Shown here: in pieces, positions 1 through 7,180 of the stretch | Position numbering within the stretch: the stretch's first letter is position 1 | Layout of the letters: each line of letters starts with the position of its first letter | Origin: an uncultured Bacteroidales bacterium | GTDB taxonomy: Bacteria > Bacteroidota > Bacteroidia > Bacteroidales > UBA932 | Length of the DNA stretch: 52,082 nucleotides | Reading direction: 5' to 3' | NCBI GenBank assembly: GCA_900546395.1 | Contig: URDD01000009.1 | Span: 1 to 52,082, forward strand | The notes under the pieces: generated by a model | The model's input: only the letters and a program-made list of their open reading frames with translations | Told to the model about the DNA's origin: nothing | Database searches by the model: none | Translations under genes and position numbers: made by a program

Positions 1-27
1 AATATCGTGGATATTTTTCCATTAATA

Positions 28-59
28 TTTGTAATAATGGAAAATTTTCCATATATTTG
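28..59 (+). promoter_or_regulatory. hicAB-1 promoter with palindromic operator
   Basis: A Bacteroidota-type promoter: -33 TTTG at 28-31, 20 bases, then -7 TATATTTG at 52-59, 24 bases before the hicA ATG. A perfect 16-bp palindrome, ATGGAAAATTTTCCAT (37-52), fills the spacer, and a half site TTTTCCAT lies at 15-22. Its position suggests it is the operator through which the HicB antitoxin represses its own operon; that role is inferred from HicAB biology. Confidence 0.75.
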
Positions 60-83
60 CATTGTCAAACAAAGATAATAGAT

Positions 84-260
84 ATGAAATCAAGCGAATT
101 TCACAAACTCGTCCTAATAAATGGATGGACAGAAGTAAGACAGACCGGCAGCCATAAAATTTACGAAAAAGCCGGCAAGCGAGTGGCAGTCCCCTACCAC
201 GGTAGTAAGGAAATGAAAAAGGGGCTTGAAATTAAACTAAAAAAGGAAATGGGGCTATAA
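84..260 (+). CDS. hicA: HicA-family mRNA interferase toxin
   Basis: A 58-residue HicA (YcfA-like) protein. HicA toxins have a double-stranded-RNA-binding fold and cut mRNA with one catalytic histidine. The sequence shows the family layout: N-terminal helix, G-W/F-x-x-x-R-x-x-G-S-H (His24, the expected catalytic residue), then K-x-x-x-V-A-V-P-x-H and a C-terminal lysine-rich helix. A TTG codon at 57 opens the frame earlier but lies inside the -7 box, so the ATG at 84 is chosen. The hicB partner starts 27 bases downstream. This pair faces the late operon and ends at a shared terminator, so it is an independent cassette at the phage edge. Confidence 0.9.
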   Translation: MKSSEFHKLVLINGWTEVRQTGSHKIYEKAGKRVAVPYHGSKEMKKGLEIKLKKEMGL

Positions 261-287
261 GCCCCTTCCTTAAAACAATATACAATT

Positions 288-698
288 ATGGAAACAATAA
301 AGGTAATAGTTGACAGAGCGTCTGACGGCACATATAATGTGTACTGTGAGGACTATCCGAATTTTTTCGGGATGGGAGACTCTATCGATGAGGCTAAGGC
401 TGAAATGCTGGAAGGTATCCGTATCACGAAAGAGGAAATAGGCAAGGAAGATGCTGCGTTTTATCCAGATTGGCTGAATCAGGAGTATAAATTTGAATAT
501 AAATTCGATATACAGGGATTACTTGAGTATTACGCAGGCGTGATAACGCCTACTGCTTTAGGCCATTTGGCAGGAATCAACCCTAAGCAGATGTGGAATT
601 ATATGCACGGGGTTTCCAAGCCGAGGAGGGCTCAGGTAGAAAAAATACAGACCGCCCTTCATAAATTGGGTAATGAATTGACAATGATTTCTTTCTAG
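288..698 (+). CDS. hicB: HicB-family antitoxin with C-terminal HTH
   Basis: A 136-residue partner of the hicA just upstream. The N-terminal half has the HicB partial RNase-H fold pattern (V-I-V-D-R-A-x-D-G-x-Y then C-x-D-x-P-x-x-F-G-x-G-x-S-x-x-E-A). The C-terminal half (about 80-136) looks like a Cro/XRE-type helix-turn-helix (T-A-L-G-H-L-A-G-I-N-P-K-Q-M-W-N-Y). HicB antitoxins bind HicA and repress the operon, which fits the palindrome in the promoter. It is not close in sequence to the other two HicB proteins in the window, so the three pairs are probably not recent copies. Confidence 0.88.
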   Translation: METIKVIVDRASDGTYNVYCEDYPNFFGMGDSIDEAKAEMLEGIRITKEEIGKEDAAFYPDWLNQEYKFEYKFDIQGLLEYYAGVITPTALGHLAGINPKQMWNYMHGVSKPRRAQVEKIQTALHKLGNELTMISF

Positions 699-731
699 TT
701 CTTGTTTGACACCTTTTACTAAAAAGAAGTT

Positions 732-756
732 GAGCCGTCCGAAGTTCGGGCGGCTC
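732..756. terminator. Bidirectional terminator between hicB and late operon
   Basis: A 12-bp stem, GAGCCGtCCGAA with TTCGGGCGGCTC and one G.T wobble, is followed by TTTTATT on the plus strand and by a T-rich stretch on the minus strand. It lies between the converging hicB stop (698) and the end of the last late gene (762), so it can end transcription from both sides. Confidence 0.85.
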
Positions 757-761
757 TTTTA

Positions 762-1136
762 TTACATCAGATCAAGTGGTTCTGGCATCTCGATGGATGC
801 TTCGACTATGCATTCTCTTTCTCCTGGAGTGACTACCAGGACAGGAGCTTTATCGACTGTCCCGATGACGGCCAGTGCCCCGTCCGTCAGGACGATACCG
901 ACATATTGGCGACGGCCGTTGTACTTAGTAGCATCGGCTCGCATTGTCGCAGCTCTGAAGGAAACTGTCCAGGAAAGGCCGTTATCTCCTAACCTTGATT
1001 CCTGATTAATACTCACTTTCCCTGTAGCAATATATTCATCCATTGCCGGAGACTTGACTACCGGCTCACCTCTCAACAGCTGCTCTTCGATAGCACCTTG
1101 CGGGATAATGCAGAAGTGATTTGATATTTCTTTCAT
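762..1136 (-). CDS. Hypothetical protein, last gene of late operon
   Basis: A 124-residue protein of unknown function that closes the leftward late operon. The frame is open back to 1232, but ATG at 1136 is preferred: it has AAGGAG upstream and overlaps the stop of the previous gene as ATGA. The sequence starts with a short helical region (A-I-E-E-Q-L-L-R-G-E-P-V) and then alternates as in a small beta-barrel; no signal peptide or membrane segment is seen. Translational coupling to the spanin gene places it with the lysis cassette, but nothing in the sequence proves a lysis role. Confidence 0.7.
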   Translation of the reverse strand: MKEISNHFCIIPQGAIEEQLLRGEPVVKSPAMDEYIATGKVSINQESRLGDNGLSWTVSFRAATMRADATKYNGRRQYVGIVLTDGALAVIGTVDKAPVLVVTPGERECIVEASIEMPEPLDLM

Positions 1137-1630
1137 ATAAATCTCCTTATTAAGGCAAATATAGGTTTTCTGCAGCTCAAGGCCAATAAGGCCAGCAGGA
1201 TCCAGAACCCCTTCATTTTTGTCTGCTGCCACCAGGTCAGCTCTCGAGGGACTTTGACTTCTACAGGGTAAGGCGTAGGAACTTCAATCTCTCTATAGAC
1301 TATACTGTCCCGATAAATTACCTTGGTTTCGGCAGGAACAGGAACGGATCCTGCCTTGTTGGCCAGCGTATGGTGCAGGGTCCCTGTACTGTCTATGCTT
1401 GCATCACTCACGGCATAGTCAGTCTCAAGGTGTGATGACGAATCTCGCGTGGCTGTCTTTAAAGTATGCTCCGGTACCGTAATAGTGACTGTATCTTTGA
1501 TAAATACAGTCACCACCTTAGTTTCTACCCTCGTGCTGTCTTTGATAGAAGGATTAGGTGATAGCAGTCTTTGAGTCGATCCGCAAGATGCTAACAAAAT
1601 AGCGATAATTATACCGAAGACGATTTTCAT
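1133..1630 (-). CDS. Putative unimolecular spanin (lipoprotein with C-terminal TM)
   Basis: A 165-residue protein with a bacterial lipoprotein signal (M-K-I-V-F-G-I-I-I-A-I-L-L-A-S-C, Cys16 as lipidation site), a long polar middle part (about 20-135) and one hydrophobic segment near the C terminus (G-F-W-I-L-L-A-L-L-A-L-S) followed by basic residues. An outer-membrane lipid anchor plus an inner-membrane C-terminal anchor in one chain is the layout of unimolecular spanins such as phage T1 gp11, which fuse inner and outer membranes at the last step of lysis. It sits next to the M15 endolysin gene. The role is inferred from architecture and position, not from similarity. A non-lytic anchored lipoprotein is the alternative. 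Confidence 0.65.
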   Translation of the reverse strand: MKIVFGIIIAILLASCGSTQRLLSPNPSIKDSTRVETKVVTVFIKDTVTITVPEHTLKTATRDSSSHLETDYAVSDASIDSTGTLHHTLANKAGSVPVPAETKVIYRDSIVYREIEVPTPYPVEVKVPRELTWWQQTKMKGFWILLALLALSCRKPIFALIRRFI

Positions 1631-1631
1631 G

Positions 1632-1799
1632 CTACAAATCAATTATCGAATCCTTACCTTCAAGATGGTCATACCAACCTTGTTCATACCCATGTTCCGC
1701 GCCCTTGATGAATGCGTCAACGCAATTTTCATACTCTTTTGTCCCTTTTTCGTTCCAAATTCCGGCATAACGCCTTGCTACTTCTACAATATCATTCAT
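1632..1799 (-). CDS. Small conserved-looking protein in lysis cassette
   Basis: A 55-residue ORF between the endolysin (stop at 1804) and the spanin (ATG at 1630), filling the gap almost exactly with one base between it and the next start. The translation begins M-N-D-I-V-E-V-A-R-R-Y-A-G-I-W and continues as a charged, soluble helical protein with W, Y and H residues (G-Y-E-Q-G-W-Y-D-H-L). No membrane segment. Tight packing and normal composition support it as a real gene; function unknown. Confidence 0.65.
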   Translation of the reverse strand: MNDIVEVARRYAGIWNEKGTKEYENCVDAFIKGAEHGYEQGWYDHLEGKDSIIDL

Positions 1800-1803
1800 A
1801 ATC

Positions 1804-2235
1804 TTATAATTTAATTTTTTCGCCCCGGTAGGCTTTGTTATACAATATCTGACCTCTCTGTTCTCCCTCCAACTTATGGCTGAAATGTACGAATGTAGGA
1901 TAGATAATCATTTGGTCATATGGCAGCCCCATGTCGTATGCAAGCTGTGCCAGTTCCAGGGGCCTGTTGCATCTTATATCAGCAGCCTCGCCTTTCAGAT
2001 GCTGGGAGGTTAACTCCCCCTTGACCGCCTTGTTGAGCTCCGGACATCGATAGCCAGAATTCAGAACCATAGGCTCGCCCCACTTGTCTCGTAGCGGCTG
2101 TAGAACATTATCAACAAGGGCCTTTATGCTGTCACGCACTGACACTGTTGTGATAACATTGATGATACCATTTTCCGTTGCTATTTCGGAATCTTCAAAT
2201 TCTCTATAACTAAAATTCTTACTTACTGTTCCCAT
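1804..2235 (-). CDS. Peptidase M15-family endolysin
   Basis: A 143-residue zinc peptidase of the M15A group (D-Ala-D-Ala carboxypeptidase/L-Ala-D-Glu endopeptidase type), which cuts peptidoglycan peptides. It shows N-S-G-Y-R-C-P-E-L-N, then S-x-H-x-x-G-x-A-A-D (His79 and Asp86 as zinc ligands) and F-V-H-F-S (His117 as third ligand). No signal peptide, so it would need a holin-like membrane protein to reach the wall. It is flanked by membrane proteins and a spanin candidate, making this the lytic enzyme of the phage. Confidence 0.9.
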   Translation of the reverse strand: MGTVSKNFSYREFEDSEIATENGIINVITTVSVRDSIKALVDNVLQPLRDKWGEPMVLNSGYRCPELNKAVKGELTSQHLKGEAADIRCNRPLELAQLAYDMGLPYDQMIIYPTFVHFSHKLEGEQRGQILYNKAYRGEKIKL

Positions 2236-2240
2236 AATTG

Positions 2241-2843
2241 CTATTCAAATTCAGGTAATATATACTGTATGTTAGTTGCGGCATTGTGCAGGGTTTCCCT
2301 TGTCTCTTCTTCAGACTTGGTCATCGGAGACAGGAACTCACAAAAGATGCTTCCGTTCCAATCGTATTTACCGTCTGACAGTCTCTTGACTACAGCCGCC
2401 TGGCAGCCGTACGAAGAGAGCAATGCCTTGGCACACTTATCATCCACCTGCTCGTCAATATCAGTGATGTACATAAATAGATTCTTGACCAAGTCGCTGG
2501 AAAACTTCGCCACATCCTTGATAAGCAACTGCTGAACATGAGGTTTCATCATTGATACCCCTTTGCGATCAACCTCATAATAGACCGACAGCATACTCTC
2601 ATTGCCCAACGGGTGCGGCTGAACTATGTACACCCTGTCTGCCTTGAGCTCGTAGAGGATATTCCACAGCTCGCCATATACAATGCTGGAATTGTCCGCC
2701 CTGCGTTTATTTTTTATCTTACTCTCCTGCTGCCACTTTTCAATCTTCAAGTCAGTCATCTTGTTCTTCGTGTATTGATTGTACGAGAACCAGCCTGCGA
2801 TGATTGCCCCTATTGCGGTTATGATTCCTGCTATATCTGCCAT
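2241..2843 (-). CDS. Membrane-anchored hypothetical protein of lysis cassette
   Basis: A 200-residue protein with one N-terminal hydrophobic segment (I-A-G-I-I-T-A-I-G-A-I-I-A-G-W-F, about 4-20) followed by a basic stretch and a soluble cytoplasmic domain. The frame opens at 2888, but the ATG at 2843 puts the hydrophobic segment at the start of the chain, as expected. The distinctive middle part reads V-Q-P-H-P-L-G-N-E-S-M-L-S-V-Y-Y-E-V-D-R-K-G-V-S. Its place between the endolysin and the small membrane protein suggests a part in lysis or its timing; I do not recognise a catalytic motif. Confidence 0.7.
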   Translation of the reverse strand: MADIAGIITAIGAIIAGWFSYNQYTKNKMTDLKIEKWQQESKIKNKRRADNSSIVYGELWNILYELKADRVYIVQPHPLGNESMLSVYYEVDRKGVSMMKPHVQQLLIKDVAKFSSDLVKNLFMYITDIDEQVDDKCAKALLSSYGCQAAVVKRLSDGKYDWNGSIFCEFLSPMTKSEEETRETLHNAATNIQYILPEFE

Positions 2844-2869
2844 AATCTCCCCTCCAACGATTGATTGTG

Positions 2870-3145
2870 CTAAAAGAATGCGAGGCATCCCAATACGATG
2901 CCCGTCAAATCACATTTGAGGTCTTTGACCTCAAATGTGCCTCTCTTCAGCCATTTGTCCCAAATATATTCTTTAGCCAGTCCTGCAAGCAGAGCCGCAA
3001 GAACCGCCACCCACCACGGGCCGAAAATCTGAACTATCAGCACTATCAATACTGATACAATCACGTGCAGCAGTCCGTCTATGCCGGCACGAGCTGCAAC
3101 CTTACTTAACCATTTCATCCTTTTTTTCTTTAAAAAATTTAACAT
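2870..3145 (-). CDS. Small YfiM-like membrane protein, holin candidate
   Basis: About 91 residues with a basic N terminus, one or two membrane segments (I-V-S-V-L-I-V-L-I-V-Q-I-F and W-V-A-V-L-A-A-L-L-A-G-L), then A-K-E-Y-I-W-D-K-W and a C-terminal G-I-V-L-G-C-L-A-F-F. The K-E-x-x-W-D ... D-L-x-x-D-x-x-G-x-x-x-G pattern is like the YfiM/DUF2279 group. Two starts are possible, 3145 (AGGAGG three bases upstream) and 3118; I chose 3145. Its position directly before the other lysis genes makes it a holin candidate, but the family name does not prove pore formation. Confidence 0.65.
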   Translation of the reverse strand: MLNFLKKKRMKWLSKVAARAGIDGLLHVIVSVLIVLIVQIFGPWWVAVLAALLAGLAKEYIWDKWLKRGTFEVKDLKCDLTGIVLGCLAFF

Positions 3146-3257
3146 TTTCCTCCTTGACAATAGCCTCTGAGTACCATTCTCCGTTGCGCGTGTCAATCAC
3201 TCCTGAAGGGGATGACAGACGCACTTTCCCGTTATTTAATTTTTTGACCTTCATCAT
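3102..3257 (-). CDS. Small basic protein before holin candidate
   Basis: A 51-residue ORF starting M-M-K-V-K-K-L-N-N-G-K-V and ending in a lysine-rich helix (K-F-F-K-E-K-K-D-E-M-V-K). It overlaps the start of the next gene, as coupled phage genes often do. The middle (L-S-S-P-S-G-V-I-D-T-R-N-G-E-W-Y-S-E) looks like a small beta-hairpin domain. Function unknown. Many Bacteroidales prophages carry such a short ORF next to lysis genes, but I cannot assign it. Confidence 0.6.
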   Translation of the reverse strand: MMKVKKLNNGKVRLSSPSGVIDTRNGEWYSEAIVKEENVKFFKEKKDEMVK

Positions 3258-3303
3258 TACTTATTACTATTTATTTCTTCGAAGAAAGGTTCGCTATACA
3301 TTG

Positions 3304-3582
3304 CTACCTGCTTACAAGGGATAATATTAGCCTGTGCGGTATGTTGCTGTAATGTCCTATAGATTTTGTCGTCATTCTTGCGAGCTCAAGCATTTGTGCC
3401 TCCATTACAGGCTTTTCTCCTCGCGGAATAATAGCCTGTAACTCATCATATTCATCGAAATCATCTATCGTTTCTCCATTGAAGATTGTTGCTCGTCGAA
3501 TAGGCGTTTCGAATCTTGTGTCGCTCTTGCGGTAGATATACTTATTATCTCCTGCAATAATCTCATAGCCTTTTATTTCCAT
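3304..3582 (-). CDS. Hypothetical small tail-region protein
   Basis: A 92-residue protein right after the receptor-binding gene (11-base gap). The N terminus is beta-rich (I-K-G-Y-E-I-I-A-G-D-N-K-Y-I-Y-R-K), followed by an acidic D-D-F-D-E-Y-D-E-L turn and a helical C terminus. No signal or membrane segment. It could be a small fibre-associated or chaperone protein; this is inferred from position only. Confidence 0.6.
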   Translation of the reverse strand: MEIKGYEIIAGDNKYIYRKSDTRFETPIRRATIFNGETIDDFDEYDELQAIIPRGEKPVMEAQMLELARMTTKSIGHYSNIPHRLILSLVSR

Positions 3583-3593
3583 AATCGTAGATT

Positions 3594-4676
3594 TTATGCT
3601 GATACTATACTGATTTGTTTTCCTTGCGCTTTTGTCTTAAGAGACTCAGGAACTCTTGCGTAAGCATCTGCGTGCAGGGTTACTGTGATAGGGCCTGAAT
3701 TAGCCGCATTAGTAACCAAGTAGCCGAGAGTTGAGTTCTCTGTATCTTCGACAGTTAGAAGCGGGGAATCTGAGAATGAAAGTGATGATTGTAGGTTCTT
3801 TATCTTAACATTCTCTAAAGCCTTTGCGTTTGGTGCAAAAGAATCAGTACTTGTGCAATCGTGCATATCAATAATGGATAAGACTTCTCTTAATTTTGGC
3901 GTATAATAAAAAAGAGCATCTGCAAATATTGGATATACATCGCCGTTCGAAATCTTTAAAGTGACGAGATTGGGACAGTTGGAGAATGCTCCTTGCATAT
4001 TCAATCGCGCATACAAATAATTTCCGAGTTGATATTGATACGGTATAGTTGTCTTACCTTTGTATCCGCTTAGCCTATTCCGCCAATCTACACCATTGCT
4101 ATTTGCAAGATTCCCAAATGAATAGACTTCCGCCATCTCTTCATCAGTCAGCTCTATACCATTAAGCACCCACAAACCCTTTTCTTCATTATATACTGCT
4201 CCGGCGGCTTCGTATAATGGACGCAAAGAAGTTCGAGATGAAACAATACCTCCTGCTAATTTACAAAGTCTGATTTGTATAGTAAATCTGTCTTTTCTTG
4301 CAGAAAAACATATGTGCATATCTCTATCGCATACATAATGTACGTTAGTATTTTCTTCGGTTGACCCTCTTAGCAAAGTTTCTATAATATTTCCAGTAGA
4401 ATCTACTTGTGTTATTACAGAGACTCTTGAGGTAGCCCATGTATTACCTGTAATTATATCCCCTTTCCGAACTCTAATAGGGTTTGATATAAAGTAAATT
4501 GACTCGGATTCAATTAGTTTATTTTTAAAATTAATAAACTTACCATCGTGAGCCATATCAACAGGAACTTGCTGTGCTTCTCCAGCTCCCACTAAGTCAA
4601 TAGTATCCCTAACACCAATGTTGGACTGTACTTGTGTCTGCTCTTCTGAAGTAAGTTCTTGCTCTGTCTTCAGCAC
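3594..4676 (-). CDS. Receptor-binding/tail fibre C-terminal part, LRR-like
   Basis: A 360-residue reading frame whose first possible codon is GTG (4676). It reads open further back to about 4742, to an in-frame stop, without an ATG. The early part (T-D-L-V-S-A-I-N-E-N-N-Q-L upstream and T-S-E-E-Q-T-Q-V-Q-S-N-I-G-V) is typical of phage fibre linkers. Residues about 230-330 carry leucine-rich repeats of the BspA type (F-S-N-C-P-N-L-V-T-L-K-I, A-L-E-N-V-K-I-K-N-L). It probably forms the receptor-binding end of the tail. The missing start suggests it was, or is, joined by a +1 frameshift to the 93-residue ORF upstream (4723-5004). Confidence 0.7.
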   Translation of the reverse strand: MLKTEQELTSEEQTQVQSNIGVRDTIDLVGAGEAQQVPVDMAHDGKFINFKNKLIESESIYFISNPIRVRKGDIITGNTWATSRVSVITQVDSTGNIIETLLRGSTEENTNVHYVCDRDMHICFSARKDRFTIQIRLCKLAGGIVSSRTSLRPLYEAAGAVYNEEKGLWVLNGIELTDEEMAEVYSFGNLANSNGVDWRNRLSGYKGKTTIPYQYQLGNYLYARLNMQGAFSNCPNLVTLKISNGDVYPIFADALFYYTPKLREVLSIIDMHDCTSTDSFAPNAKALENVKIKNLQSSLSFSDSPLLTVEDTENSTLGYLVTNAANSGPITVTLHADAYARVPESLKTKAQGKQISIVSA

Positions 4677-4722
4677 AGCATCTTTTACAAGTTGATTGTT
4701 TTCGTTAATCGCGGATACAAGG

Positions 4723-5004
4723 TCAGTTTTTGTCTGTGTCTGCTACTGACTGACCTGGAATGCCGAAATTCTCCCATATTACCAAACGGTATTCCCCCAA
4801 ATGACTCTGTTCGGTCCCATACCACTTGATCTTGATAGCGTTCTTCTCCGTTGTAAAAGGAAGCTCGATTTGGCGAGACGGGAAAGCAGAGTGAATTACT
4901 TCGACTTTAATCGCCCTACCAGATAAATCCGTAGGACTACCATTGGTCAGAGTTTTTATGTCTATAGACAAATCCCGCCCAATACGTCTTTTTATAGTCC
5001 TCAT
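4723..5004 (-). CDS. Baseplate-attachment-like N-terminal domain of fibre
   Basis: A 93-residue beta-rich protein (R-R-I-G-R-D-L-S-I-D-I, G-E-Y-R-L-V-I-W-E-N) resembling the N-terminal adaptor domain that fixes receptor-binding proteins to a siphophage baseplate. It stops at TGA (4723-4725) just after G-Q-S-V-A-D-T, where the +1 frame continues as T-Q-T-K-T-D-L-V-S-A into the following ORF. This fits a single-base indel in an A-rich run, or a programmed shift, splitting one fibre gene. If the stop is real, it is a small stand-alone adaptor. Confidence 0.65.
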   Translation of the reverse strand: MRTIKRRIGRDLSIDIKTLTNGSPTDLSGRAIKVEVIHSAFPSRQIELPFTTEKNAIKIKWYGTEQSHLGEYRLVIWENFGIPGQSVADTDKN

Positions 5005-5015
5005 ATATATTGCTA

Positions 5016-5306
5016 TTATTTAATACTATTCTTTATAATCTTACTCAAAACCATATCTTGTTTTGCCCATATTTCTTTTGCTTTAGTCTTACATGATTCT
5101 ACATAAACATTATAGGCATCAAACTCATTAGATTTAATATCACGCTGCCGCAAGATTGCAAATTCAGCACTGACAGAATATCGCTCTCTAACCATTTTGT
5201 CAACAAGGGCATCATAATCAAAATATACAGCCCCCAGCTCTGCTATAAGCTGATTGATTACATCCTTGTTATCATACATATTGTATTCAAGTCTCGATTT
5301 ACCCAT
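5016..5306 (-). CDS. Hypothetical helical tail protein
   Basis: A 96-residue protein starting M-G-K-S-R-L-E-Y-N-M-Y-D at 5306, three bases after the previous stop; the frame is open to 5336 but that part overlaps the upstream gene. It is mostly helical and charged (V-I-N-Q-L-I-A-E-L-G-A-V-Y, A-I-L-R-Q-R-D-I-K) with no membrane segment. Its place between the large tail-tip protein and the fibre adaptor suggests a structural or chaperone role; I do not recognise the family. Confidence 0.6.
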   Translation of the reverse strand: MGKSRLEYNMYDNKDVINQLIAELGAVYFDYDALVDKMVRERYSVSAEFAILRQRDIKSNEFDAYNVYVESCKTKAKEIWAKQDMVLSKIIKNSIK

Positions 5307-5308
5307 AT

Positions 5309-7180
5309 TTATAATTTTGAATAAGTCAATATCCAATAGGACCCTTCGTATTCAACATATCCTCTACCTTTAAAAGATGTGTCAAATCTATTCGAACTCG
5401 ACGCAGAAGCCCCAAATTCCCAGATATCCTTACCATTGCCCTGTATGACTAATATACCTGTCGCGTCCTTAACAAACTCATAACGCTGCCCAATTTCAGG
5501 ATTTTTAGGCAAGTATAATGTCATACTCTTAGTGACTATTATTGTATGATCAAGTGCTGATAAGGTTTCTCCATCGACACCATTTCGGAGCATTGGTCTT
5601 GCTCCTCCTATCATACCTGTAGGACAAGCTAAAGCAAAGTTGACAGATGCATTAGACTTATCCGGATTTTCGTGAAACCATGTAGCACCTGTCGCTCCAA
5701 GCTGTAGCGCAATATTCTTGATATTAGAAGATCCTTTGCTTACTGAATTTATTACGCAATATGGAGCGCCACGCATAACACTGCCAAATTCAGCTTTCCT
5801 CTCTGTTGTTTTTAAGCGATCGCTATAGTATCCTATCATATTCTTATCCAGCAACATTCCTGTGCCGTTGAATGGATTGCCTGCCTGTATTGTCCCGAAC
5901 CCATTATTGTTTCGTATTGCAAACCCTCCAATATAACAGCCCTCCTCTAAGGTCATGGCTTTCGCAGATATAGTTTGTGCAAACAAATCTTCCACAGCAA
6001 TCATAGCAGCTGAGATAGCCTTTGCCTTAATGAGTTGAGTATTAATATAACCGTCCTGAATAATAGTCTGGCCACCTTTCAGCGCATCCTCCATTTCAGC
6101 CCAGCTGGCATACCCGATTCCCTTTGCTACTTCATTTTTCGCATTGCCTTCAGCATTAGAAGCTATATCTTTTGCATCATCAATCTCCTGCTGCTTTCCA
6201 GCCCACTCCGATAGATTAGACAATCCGGATGAGCCTGCACCGAGAGTGATTTCTGCCTGAACATGAAGCTTCTTTCGCTCTTCTCCGTCCTTTTTTTGAA
6301 AGGTCATAAAGGTAGCATCAGGATCATCGATATCACGGTCTCCTGTATAACTGTCGCCGTAGCAATATGTCTGAGGCTCACCGGTATCAGCATAATAGAC
6401 AATACCAGCTATATTCTTGCCTGCAAGGGAATAAGAATTAATTCCGTTGAATACCTCATAAGAAGGAGAGCCGCTGCCGTATGCAGACAGGATCTGCGCG
6501 GACTGACGAGTTTTATTGTCACGGTTACCTAACTGGACAATCTCATCTCCGGCCTGAGGAGCTCCGCTACCTTCATCGCAGTCAGTCTTGGATAGTTCTA
6601 TATAATCTTCTCCGGTAGCAACTACAAGCCTCCAGTAGTACACTGAGCCTGATAGATTGAATGTCTGCCGGATTGCTTGATCTCCTGCCTCGAACTGATT
6701 ATATACGCGATTTCCGTTACCGTCAGTAGTTTCAAAAAAACACTTGTAGGACGAGGCTGTTTCCTCGACACGTGAACACATCATCGCGGCTGAAGACAGT
6801 ATCATCCGACCTCCTACGTGTTTCGTCTCCTGCAGCAACAGATGCTGGAAATTAGCAACCTTCCGGACATTCAGGTAATCCACATCCGCTCTGGAACTTC
6901 CATCCTGATCTATCAGAACTGCTCCACCTCGCCCCGGCTTTCCAGCTTCATAATGTCCGAATTTGATTCCTTTCAACGCTCCAATGATAACATTGACCAT
7001 TGTAAGGTCCGTTTCAGACAGATGAATCCATTTTTCGCCATCAAAACAAGCAGGCTTTTTTGCCTCCTCATCATATACAATAGAAGCAACAGGCCTGCCG
7101 TCCGGAAGCCTTGGGACATTTTCCAAAGTACAAGACAACAACCTGTTACCGCAGATATCAATATCAGACAAAAATTTCAT
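5309..7180 (-). CDS. Large tail-tip/fibre protein
   Basis: A 623-residue structural protein. The N-terminal quarter looks like a beta-sandwich (R-L-P-D-G-R-P-V-A-S-I-V-Y-D), the middle holds S-Y-Y-W-R-L-V-V-A-T-type fibronectin-like strands, then a helical linker (about 330-400: E-W-A-G-K-Q-Q-E-I-D-D-A-K-D, A-I-S-A-A-M-I-A-V-E-D-L-F-A-Q-T-I-S-A-K-A-M-T), which is the usual trimeric segment before the tip domain of host-specificity proteins. The C terminus is glycine- and beta-rich (Y-V-E-Y-E-G-S-Y-W-I-L). Start overlaps the upstream stop (ATGA). Probable central tail-tip protein; exact role inferred. Confidence 0.75.
   Translation of the reverse strand: MKFLSDIDICGNRLLSCTLENVPRLPDGRPVASIVYDEEAKKPACFDGEKWIHLSETDLTMVNVIIGALKGIKFGHYEAGKPGRGGAVLIDQDGSSRADVDYLNVRKVANFQHLLLQETKHVGGRMILSSAAMMCSRVEETASSYKCFFETTDGNGNRVYNQFEAGDQAIRQTFNLSGSVYYWRLVVATGEDYIELSKTDCDEGSGAPQAGDEIVQLGNRDNKTRQSAQILSAYGSGSPSYEVFNGINSYSLAGKNIAGIVYYADTGEPQTYCYGDSYTGDRDIDDPDATFMTFQKKDGEERKKLHVQAEITLGAGSSGLSNLSEWAGKQQEIDDAKDIASNAEGNAKNEVAKGIGYASWAEMEDALKGGQTIIQDGYINTQLIKAKAISAAMIAVEDLFAQTISAKAMTLEEGCYIGGFAIRNNNGFGTIQAGNPFNGTGMLLDKNMIGYYSDRLKTTERKAEFGSVMRGAPYCVINSVSKGSSNIKNIALQLGATGATWFHENPDKSNASVNFALACPTGMIGGARPMLRNGVDGETLSALDHTIIVTKSMTLYLPKNPEIGQRYEFVKDATGILVIQGNGKDIWEFGASASSSNRFDTSFKGRGYVEYEGSYWILTYSKL

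Noticed and set aside
706..1005. Plus-strand ORF over the last late gene
   Set aside because: It is the complement of a real leftward gene with a good start and overlap; composition looks like a shadow frame.
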